A stretch of DNA of 32,642 nucleotides from Azolla pinnata. Its lineage: Eukaryota; Streptophyta; Polypodiopsida; Salviniales; Salviniaceae. The stretch's first letter is position 1, and each line of letters begins with the position of its first letter. Position numbers and translations under genes: made by a program. Of the stretch, positions 23,413 through 32,642 are shown piece after piece. The DNA is taken from assembly GCA_037176905.1 (NCBI GenBank), contig JBBBWG010002770.1, positions 1 through 32,642 of the forward strand, given 5' to 3'. The notes under the pieces are model-generated. The model was not told the DNA's origin, did no database searches, and was given only the letters and a program-made list of their open reading frames with translations.

Positions 23413-26400
23413 CTACTTCTCACGCCATAGTGATAGCAATCCTTGCTTTTGTCCATCAGGACCCTGGTTTGTTTTGCCCTTCATCTTTGATAATTCTTCA
23501 GCAACGTCTGGCCTTTCTGATTCAGTGGGCCTGTTATAGAGCACAGGAAAAACATTTTGAGATACATACAGCTTCCCCAAGGACACCATGAAACATCACA
23601 AACACTACGAAAAGATCTCCATAGCCACTAGAATGTTTTATTGTTGTGTGCTTTGAAAGTTTCTCATATAATGGCTGGCTAAAGGCATTTTATAAGTTCC
23701 ACTCTTAAATCAGCATTTCATATAGAGGATATTAAAACAGATTATCACAAAGACAAATGGCAAAATATGTTTACTTTACTGGGAATCGAGGCCACCATCG
23801 AGACTGTTCCCCATTAGCTTCTTTTGGTTGCCCTACTGGAAAGTTACTATCAAGGGCCTGATACTGCAAAGTAGCTGTCAACATGCTTTCTGCCATTACT
23901 GCTCTTTTCTCCATTTCTTCCAGTAAGAAAACTGCATTATCATATTTAGCCTGCCATAGAAATGGAGTGCTCACATCAGAAATAGTGTCACAGATCTTCA
24001 CATATGAAATACGTGCTACCAGAATCGTTCCATTCATTTAGTTTGCAGTTCATGTACCTGGAGACTACTTGCCACACTTCGTTGTGATGCAGCGTCATCC
24101 TCTGCATACCGTCGACCATCATCAGCAGCTTGTTGCTCTTGTTCCATTTGAAGCATTACCTGACAGTTTGCTCTAAGATTATATCATTTCCATATATAGA
24201 ACTGAATCTGATTTCTACAACAGATTGTGCAAGCTCTGTGAAAAGAGATCCTCGTGGTTTGCTACTAATGCATTCTTTGTTCCTTTGCCTGCAGCTATCA
24301 ATGGGGAAAGGGTCTTCATGCTCAAAGCATCATGGCAAACATGAATGCTCCAATCACGGGCTTTTCAAGCACATGTTCAACTTCATCATCAAATGACTTA
24401 CTGCAATTTATCAAAGATGACGAAAATGGTACAGATAATCATAAACCACACGTGAACATTAGCTATCAGAGTTTGAAAGTGCATTTCGGGGACTCAAATT
24501 CCTTAACAAAAGAAACTCGATGTTACCGTAAACACAAAGCTCTGTCAAGCACAGAATCAAAGAGCTTTTTGTCCTAATGCTACCTTGAGCATAGCTCGTT
24601 CTTGTTCTTCCTTTTCTGCAAGAGCTTGTCTTAATTGTGCCACTTCATCTTCTAAACTCTCCACCTGATCAGAGTGTACAGATATATTTAATTCTCGAAA
24701 ATAACTCCAAAGAATGTTCAACATCTGAGACTGTTTAAGACAATACAGAAGCAATGCTTTCGTTCCGTGGCATCAGTATACCTTTGTATTTATGAACCTG
24801 TGTTTACAATATTGCAACTTAGAAGATAGATGTACTAAAAACAAAAAAGAAAAGGAAAACAAGTAAAGTAGAATACAACTCCTGAAAACATGGAAAAACT
24901 CAAATGCAATCTTCATCTCAACTGAATCTGATCAGATGTAGATTATCTTGATAACCAGTAAGAAATTTTCATATTTAACCATATATAGTAATTAAAACAG
25001 AGGTATAAGCCAAAAAACAATTAACCTTAGCGGCTAACGAACGCCTGTTATCTTCTTTCACAAGCTCCATAAAGGCAGTTTCCAACTCTTCTGCTCTGAT
25101 GACAATCAACGACGAAACAAGATATAACGAAATTGTAAATTGTGCATCCTTACTTGTAAATAATGCACCAAAGAGGAACCTTAAATTTGCAGCTCTACAT
25201 TCTACAAGGGCTCGAGAAAGCTCTACTTTCAGCCACTTAACCTGCAAGGAATTGAGGAGCATTAGCATTATCTTACGCATATTCAAATGCAGCAAAATAC
25301 AAATGTCATGTTCTATCAACAACAATGACGTAATGACAGTAATGAACAACGTCAATGTGGAAAATAAATTTACTCTAAAGGACTACCTATAGCTACATTA
25401 ACCATCTTATTTTTGTGAATGTTGTTGTGCAATGAGCAATGCTACCTATGATTCATGACTGCATTTAAATGATAAATATGTTGTATGCAACTCTCTATGA
25501 CAAGGACTCAATCAATCATCTCTAAAAAAGGAAAATGGAGAAAAAATGCCAGGCAATAGACACTCGTTCTGATTGGTACAGCAATCAGCCATACGATCCC
25601 AAGATTAACAACTGGCTCCTCTAGTGTTCCAGTGTTTGTTTCTTCTAATCAAATGGGGCAGGTGTTAAGTTAAATCGGTTTGAATCTGAACACTGTCGGG
25701 ACACAAATACAAAGTTTAGATGCAGCATAGAGGCTGAAGGATAAGCGGATGATAGTGAGGGTTAACAGGGAGAAGTAGGAAATGGTAACAGATTAGAAGG
25801 CATGGAAATCATCCTTGAGCTGAGACAAGCGCATCACCTATCTGCCCGTGAACGAACAAAGCATAGTAGAAGCTCCTAGAGTATGCACAAAATTTATCCA
25901 GGTGAATAAGATAGAATCAGTCCAGGTTGCACAGCAGAACTCTTAGCTACAGCTCATATGGCTTCTGATGCATGTTCTATCACAGTGATTGTTCTACTCA
26001 CCCTATGCAGTTGTCAGACGTTACATATTTTTGGCTCATAGGTCCTTTTTATGGGTCTCTCCCTGTCATTCCATCTCAAAATCCCATGCACAGAAGACAT
26101 AGAACACAATCTCAGCACCTGTTCTAATATGTCAGTAACACAGACATCATCGTCATCCAGCCCGTCACTTTGATGCCAATTTGATCCTTCAACTGTAATG
26201 ACAGGTACAGAACTGTTTTGCACCTCGTCATGGTTGGATGATTCCTGGTCATTGGTAGTATTATCATTACAATCTGTTGAATTTACTTGGGAGACATTTG
26301 ATGCTCCACGACTGGAGAAAGTCTTTGAAGCAATTGATCGCTTTGAGTTTCTCCATTGAGACCTCTCTGAGAGGGCAGCAAGCACTACAGGACGATTCTT

Positions 26401-29400
26401 TGCACGCAGTTCTTGGAGCTGAGTCTCATCTATGAACTGATAACCCATACAAGCAATGAGAACTAACTGACTGCTATCAAAGGTTGAACCAACTAGTGAC
26501 TGCCATAATGACACTGCATCGCCACCATCCTTCGCAGTCATTATTGCTGCCCCTATAATCAAACAATAAAAAGCATATGATATGCTTCATTCAATCTCTG
26601 TTGATTTAAAAACAGGTTGTTTAGATTTATATAAATACCATTTGCCTACTTTACCATGTTGCTCAAGAAGCGCAAGAGCAGTCCTGAAAAGCATACTGCG
26701 ATTTCCCTCGTACAAAAGAACATCCCAAATTCGCAAAACTGAAAGAATATGATAGAATGTGTACATTATTATTCCCATCATATAGAATCCCACTGTATAT
26801 TAAGAGAATGATAGATTTTGGATACTTCAGGAAACGCATTAACTATTGGACCAGCATAACCATTAATATTCGGATTGTTCGCATTACTGTTATGCCAATC
26901 ACACAGCCTTATAAACCATGTAACAGAACTAACCACTCTCCCAAGGTAAAACGTTGACAAATATGGATAAGAACCAGGGCCCAGTAACCCAGGCTACTTG
27001 CACACCAAGTGTGTCCAGATGAGACACTGCAAAGTTTTAGAGCATGTAAATGTTGGTGCATACTTACATACCATGAGTAATAAAACATGCATAATGAATA
27101 TCACAAGTTGTCAACCGTATCATCCAAAAAATGCAGTTTTCCATTAAATTTCACCTAGTCTTGGAAAATGTTTGTGCACCAGCTCATCTAAAACCAACTG
27201 GTCAACCTGAAAGAACCAAATAAATAAAAGCAAGTTTGTCTTTTACAATACCTGAAATGGTTAGAGTATGTGCTATTTCGTTCACAAGTACATACTGCAG
27301 ATCATCATGCATATTATAACTCAATGGATAATGAACCAAAAACCTAATACAGATCTGTTAGGAACTGGAATTTCAGTGATTAAATGACATAGACAAATAT
27401 ACTAGTGGCCAGGATTTCGCTTCCATACCATAATAATAATAATAATAATAATAATATCAGTTCTTTTTATGACAGGTGATATCTAGAACAACAGGATATT
27501 ATAAATTCTTTAGATCCCCAAAGCAAGCTTAACTCCAATTTCATAGACTACAATCAGAAAGTAGCAAATTTTCCAAGTCAATTATGCTTGATTACTTCAA
27601 CCCATTTCCAATCATTTCTAAACTATTTTGCAGTACAGAAGCTTGGACTATTTTAGATTCATCTGACAATTAATAGAAGTTACTTGCTGCCTTTATATAA
27701 AGCCAATATTTGGAAAGCCCTGTTCGGAAATAATCGAAGTTTGTATGTAGCTTGGTCGCTGGGAAACTGCATTAGGCTGATGCATTCTCTCTTAAGAACC
27801 ACAGGTATGGTAGTCCATAACTAAGATGAAGCTATGTAAATAGTATGAACAGAGCTCCAATTTATAATCCCCAAGTCACAAAAGCTTATTTTCATTTCTG
27901 TTATTACAGTGGTTTTGGGGTCCAGATAAAGAGAAAAATGATTCACACAATATGCATCACATAAGAGATAGAAAGAGACAGACAGAGAAAGACAGGCCAA
28001 TGAGAAATATTCTACTACCATCATCTGATATGCAGCAAAAATATTCACTAGAATTTTAAGAGCCATTGGCCTGAGGAGCAATCTCACTGATCTCTATCTA
28101 ATGGTGCAAATATCCACCAGGATAAAGCAAAAAGGAGATTTATCGTGCGTATCCTCCAAGGAGGGCCATGCATGCAGTTATGATCTGTATATCGGTCCAT
28201 GCTGGCGTGCGGAAGGATCCCTCTTCCAATCACATGACCTCCTCCTTTACATATACATATGAGAATATAAATTTGTGAATCACCGTACCTGAGACTCCAG
28301 CATCTTCTCTGAATAGTAACCCTCGAAGTAGTCATCGATGAAACCAGTCAATGTCCTGTAAAAATGCAGCTAAACTTTTGATTATCTTAAATACTTACTC
28401 TTCAGTAAAGAATCAATTGGTAATACCAAAATGCATTCTCTTCTGGCATCATCAGCAATAACAGGGCTGCAAAGAAGTTCATTGCCTGCAAGCAAATTAC
28501 GGATAGTTAAATAAGACCCTTAGCTGCTGAAATTGTTTCTTTCCTGTTGCAATTTTACCAGTTCATCTCACTCGTATACGGTTCAAACCAACAAAAGGCC
28601 ACTGTTCTTTAAGAAATTATTTCATAGCTTGTACCTGACAATACCCAACATCAGGATTATGACGAGCATATGCTGTGAGCAAACGCCTAAGTGCATTTCT
28701 GCCATCTACATCCAATGCTGGATGGCCTGGAAAAGTCCTTGGCAGGTCCTATTAGATAGAAGATCAATTTCAACATAAAGTTTCGATTCTTAGTAGAAAA
28801 CTGAGCTAAAGAACTCAAAGAGTGATTATCACCTTCTCGATTTGGTTAGTCCACTTCTCAAAAATCCCAGCTTCTGACAAACTATAGTTATTTGATTCTC
28901 CCTTGTAAAGTCCACCAACACCATCACTATCTCCACCACCATCTCCAAGCAAAGTCAGAAGGGCTTCGTAATGACCTGAAATTCTTCGTCTCTTTGTTCC
29001 AACAAATACTTGCCACACCTGTACAATTTCAGATATAATGTCTAGAATTTTCAGAAATAATGTTCAAAGTTATGGCTCACTACCTCACCCCGCAGGGCCA
29101 TTGGAACTCCCCCTTGTACAAGGGCATCTAGCTCATCTTTCCAAGAGTATGATTCTTCACGATTTCTATCGTTGGAGTTATGACCTATGTCATGTGGAAT
29201 TGCATTACTTTCTTCTCTTGTTTGATCCTTGGATAGTTTGGTTTCTTCTCGAACAACACTGAACCCTTCTGGAGCTACACTCTTAAATTTCTCTGATTCA
29301 TTCTCAGATGCATTTATTTCCTTCCCTAAGTCGCTGCAATCTTCTGGTTTTACAAGCCCACTTACAGTAGGATCATCTGTTCCATTCACACTCTTCAGTT

Positions 29401-30749
29401 GATAACGCATTACTTCTTCAACTGGCCACAAACTTGGACGAATATTCCCCCATATTTTTAACCCTACTTTATCATCGCCTCCGCCTCTTGCACCTTCAAC
29501 GGCTGCATCCTCTTCTCTAAGATCTTTCCTTGCAATCTCCAACTTGCTGTACCTTTCAAGAAAACTCTCCCATCGAGCTGACCTTTCTGCTTCTTCTTCC
29601 TGTCATATCCACAGAAAAACTGCTCAACCAATATTAAGGTGCAAGTTTTAGGAATAGTTACTAGCCGCTTCGTTAGGTGGTGCTCCATGTCACTACCATG
29701 ATGATGAATCAGAAATGAGAATCTCATTTATTTGCATCTAATGCACCAAGAATGCAAAAAGCAAGATTGGCAGAGCCTGTTGATGGCAATCAACATTACA
29801 TCTACTCGTACCCTGATATTATTTACCCTAGATATGTGCGGAATTTACTCTCACATACTCACTATAGATTAGTGAGAACTAATCTATTAGAAAGCTGATC
29901 TCGTTCAGTTAAAGTTATGAACATAACAATCCTCTTGTGTTGACTAGCTCAATGATAGAAATAGCTACCACTTGCATGTTATAGGCCCTACAGATAAATG
30001 TAGGCGTCTGGACAGCTAGGATTTCTTATGTTTGAATTTATATACGTGGTTGGCTATGCTTGCTTGCTTCTTCACTAAGAGTCAATGTAATTCAAATAAC
30101 CCTGCTCTTGATTAAATCCACTGATCATAAATCGATTTCATCCATATTTCGATAGTGCAATCAATCATGACAAAATTGCTTGAACGATGTCCACAAAGAA
30201 AAATATGTTGCATTAACATGGATTTTCATGTAAGAGATGCCTTGTAGTTGCATCATGATACCAAGCAGTGTACCTTGTGGTATGGCAAAAGAAATGCATG
30301 GTAAGGACGACTGTCCTTATTGGCGCCGGAAAGAAAACATACATACATTGTATATTGTAAGATCAAAACAGACCTTGCAGCAACAAACATTAAACGAGAA
30401 GGAAGCACACAGTCTGTGGTAAGAAAAAGCAAAAAAAACCATACCTTTTCATATAACAAGGGAGAAAATACGTGAAAATACCTTGTATACATGGAAGGAA
30501 TGGACAAAAACACGGACGGATTCCTTGTGCAAATATAGCAAAGGGGGGGGGGGGGGGAGAGAAAGAAAAGCGGGACAAAAAAAGAAAGCCTCGGGAACGG
30601 GAAGAGAAGAGCCATACCTTGTAGATAGAAGAATACTGTTTGTAGAGCTGAAGATGTTGAGGCCTAATGGCGAAGCCATAGACATCCCGGCATTGAACCT
30701 CGTTGGTGGGAGGAGGTTGCGAGGAGGACTTGGTGGGGCCTCTGGACAT
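23413..30749 (-). CDS. TBC-domain Rab GTPase-activating protein with C-terminal coiled coil, 16 exons
   Basis: Minus-strand exons are 30749-30618, 29599-29084, 29018-28833, 28748-28635, 28485-28427, 28355-28289, 27206-27155, 27026-26934, 26738-26655, 26552-26119, 25241-25180, 25095-25026, 24664-24584, 24159-24058, 23950-23775 and 23530-23413. All phases agree, giving 781 aa. TBC proteins speed GTP hydrolysis by Rab GTPases in membrane traffic; the Rab partner cannot be told. The TBC domain begins at about residue 205 ([12 protein letters not shown], the RxxxW motif). It has the arginine finger in [11 protein letters not shown] (R282) and the glutamine finger in GYCQAMNFF (Q316), then [11 protein letters not shown] and [12 protein letters not shown]. 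Both catalytic residues are present, so it should be active. Residues about 580-715 form a heptad-like coiled coil ([38 protein letters not shown]), as in Arabidopsis homologues. Exon 15 to 16 uses AA|GTAAAC in phase 2; the alternative CCA|GTAAAG would hit a stop. An alternative ending is the TAA at 23772-23770 if intron 15 is retained. Confidence 0.92.
27428..27454 (+). repeat. (AAT)n microsatellite in a TBC-gene intron
   Basis: A run of about nine AAT triplets lies in the intron between exons 6 and 7 of the minus-strand TBC gene. It is a normal intronic microsatellite. Confidence 0.9.
30541..30557 (+). repeat. Poly-G run in TBC intron 1
   Basis: An uninterrupted G homopolymer, hence C on the transcribed strand, lies about 60 bases inside the first intron from its donor. 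Homopolymers like this are prone to assembly length errors. Similar C runs occur at 1827-1836 and 2667-2680. Confidence 0.85.
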
Positions 30750-31100
30750 GGTGGGCGGAGATCCAGAGGGGTCAGAGGATCAGGGAAGGAGGAAGGTTGT
30801 CATTTCTATGTACAGATCTGAACACTCTCCCTGCCTCTGCTCTCTGAATCTGGGTCTCTTCCCCTGTTCTTGTCTGCTTGATTTCTACAGCAAAATCCAC
30901 ATGACACAAATGACTGCAGAAATTTCAATGTCCTCTTGGAAGCAAGAGAGAATGTCAATGGGAAGACCAGAAGCATAAGAAAGAACAACAAAGTAAAAGA
31001 AGTCATTCCTCAACAAAGGATTTCAGCTGAAAAAACAAAATCAATTTTGCCCAACCCCATGCTTTGCTCAAGAGACAAGAGTATGAAATTCTCATATTTT
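30750..31100 (-). promoter_or_regulatory. Upstream region of the TBC gene
   Basis: This should hold the 5' UTR and promoter of the minus-strand TBC gene. No convincing TATA box was found. A few open frames exist but none has a recognisable product. Confidence 0.35.
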
Positions 31101-31880
31101 TTTGTAGGGATCTTTTTTTTGTAGACTTGTTGTGTTGGTTTCTTGATAAATCGAATCACATCCGCCCAAGATATAGAACACGCTTTGTGGATTGTGTACT
31201 TGTTTAAGTGTGAATTTGTAATTTGTACTTAGCCTCTGGGCATTTTTAATACCAAGTGATAGATACTTGAATAAATAATAATAATAATCACCTCAACAAA
31301 TAAAATACATCATGGAATTTTATAAGATAGAAATATAATTTTGTGAGGAGTAGCAGAGCTTTAATTTGTAGATTTGTGTTGATTTGTGGATCAAATCAAA
31401 CTAGGTGTGCCCAGAATAAAACACTCATGTTTTCCTCGACAAATAAAATATTGAAAATTGATTTTATGTAGGAAGTAGATGTGTTAAATTTCTCAACGAA
31501 AAAAAAAGGCCATTCCTGAAGGAATTCCGAATAAACGAAATAAATTCTACCTAAATCATGCTTTATCATCAAACTGAATTTGTGATAGGGAGTTTTTATT
31601 TGCAATTGTGCTCATTTTTTAATAAATCTAATCAATTCTACCCAAAATATAGCACCCTCGTTTTCCTCGAAAAATAAAATACAAAAAATGATTTTATGGA
31701 GGGAGTGGTTGTGTTTGTTTCTTGAATATTAAAAAAAAAGTAAATATGATTTTGTAGGGAGAATTGGGAGCTTTCTTTGTAGACTTATGTTGATTTTTGT
31801 TTTCTTTGTGAAAATAAATACAAAAATTGTTTTTATAGGGAGTGGTTAAGTTGATTTCTCGATAAAAAACATCTAAATCT
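31100..31880. repeat. AT-rich region with a recurring TTTTRTAGGGAG motif
   Basis: Variants of GATTTTATGGAGGGAGTGGT recur at about 31100, 31336, 31460, 31575, 31690, 31750 and 31830. Some are accompanied by TTTCTTGATAAAT and by TTTTCCTCGACAAATAAAAT blocks. Spacing is irregular, so this is a decayed tandem or dispersed repeat, not a clean array. Confidence 0.5.
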
Positions 31881-32642
31881 GATTTTGCAATGAATCATTG
31901 TTTCTGGTCTCATATGACATCACAACAAGTTTGGGAAAGGGTGCTCTAGTTATTGGCAAACTCACACTTTTAAGGTTTGGTGTCTAGGGGTATGATTGCT
32001 CAGGTAGATCTGGATATGCTGGCGCATGCATATGAGAGTGAATCATAGAATTTTATGCTTATTTTTGTTCTCACACTCTGCGCAAAATTCCTTATGAAGT
32101 GAATGCTTTCCGTGAATGATAAGAAGGATGTGCAAGATTTGTGGGAATTGTTGTCAGGGATAGTGCAATGGAATCTATGGGTAGCCAAGTGTTGTGTGGT
32201 ATTTTAGCAAAAGAGGATTCTAATAATTGAATTAGTACATGCCATTTGGTTTCTGTCGAATACGGGCATCTAATGGTTGTGTTCACACTGTCCATAGGTG
32301 GATGGGTCATATCTGTAATATGCCGGAATGACTTGAGCCCTAGCCTGGGGGTATAAATATCAGGCTTGTATAATCGTCCAAAGTTGGTTGCTCCAACTCA
32401 GTTAATGGTAAAGTTCCATTTTGTGCCTATCTCTCTCACTCTCACTCTCTCGTGTCTTGGCCGCCACATCTTAACGCCTCAGATGAAGCCTCTTCCTTCA
32501 GATCTGATCTTCTCTCAGCATCTACCCACTCTTGACGCCTCCACCATATTGTTGGAAGCCAGCGCTTGTTCCGCCTGACGACCTTCACCCCCAACAGTTT
32601 CAACTTGTCCATACGATCGAAGGGCAATATGATTTTAGACTG
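31881..32642 (+). other. Intergenic end of window, possible retroelement promoter-like sequence
   Basis: No CDS is supported. GGGGTATAAATATCAGGCTT at 32347-32366 is a strong TATA-like box, followed by CT-rich sequence at about 32430-32460 and a TGTTGGAAG to CCCCCAACA pair (about 32550-32598). This layout resembles either an LTR promoter region or the start of an ordinary gene running off the window. I could not find a primer-binding site or a matching second LTR. Confidence 0.3.

Noticed and set aside
24130..24577. Plus-strand frames within the TBC gene introns
   Set aside because: No domain, and they lie in introns 13-14 of a gene with complete minus-strand exon structure.
26014..26118. Extension of TBC exon 10 to the stop near 26014
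   Set aside because: Splicing at CAG|GTG (26119/26118) leads in phase to exon 11 and restores the conserved Q-V-x-WLKxELxR junction of the family. Read-through would lose the coiled coil; it remains possible as a minor isoform.

Overview
This is nuclear DNA of a land plant. The exon-intron structure with GT...AG introns, the plastid-type threonine synthase, the plant-specific phytolongin, the ABCC4/ABCC14-like ABC transporter and the Arabidopsis-type telomere motif TTTAGGG all support this. By eye, the 5' halves of several genes are very GC-rich while other exons are AT-rich, a pattern seen in commelinid monocots and some other lineages. I cannot name the species.

Four protein-coding genes can be assembled with consistent splice phases. 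(1) 515-3684, plus strand: threonine synthase, two exons, interrupted by a 1.24-kb intron made almost entirely of tandem repeats. (2) 6219-7517, minus strand: a phytolongin (longin-domain trafficking protein with a C-terminal membrane anchor), two exons, with an unusual Q/E-rich N-terminal extension. (3) 14109-21986, plus strand: a full-length ABCC transporter, 12 exons, 1545 aa. (4) 23413-30749, minus strand: a TBC/RabGAP protein with a C-terminal coiled coil, 16 exons, 781 aa. Genes 3 and 4 converge. A frameshifted fragment of a leucine-rich-repeat gene lies at about 5230-5585 on the minus strand.

The spacers are rich in tandem repeats: a 40-44-bp array and a roughly 92-183-bp array in the threonine synthase intron, a GACCCC-type repeat just after its stop codon, a 22-bp array and purine triplets upstream of the phytolongin gene, a two-monomer higher-order array at 8806-9497, a 31-bp array at 9821-9946, a lysine-codon-like minisatellite at about 12650-13560 that contains a 100-N assembly gap, telomere-like TTTAGGG repeats directly before the ABCC start codon, and arrays inside ABCC introns 1 and 10. 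The regions 3.8-5.2, 9.95-12.6, 22.0-23.4 and 30.8-32.6 kb hold no gene I can support.

The four genes have unrelated jobs (amino-acid synthesis, membrane traffic, transport, Rab regulation) and do not form a pathway. I found no cluster-like novel system. The most interesting signals are structural: ABCC intron 1 is bounded by an exact 18-bp direct repeat that spans both splice sites, with further degenerate copies of the exon edge inside the intron; the threonine synthase intron is filled with satellites whose units include its 3' splice region; and the ABCC leader carries telomere-like repeats with opposite-orientation CCCTAA units inside the first coding exon. These suggest repeat-driven intron gain or expansion.
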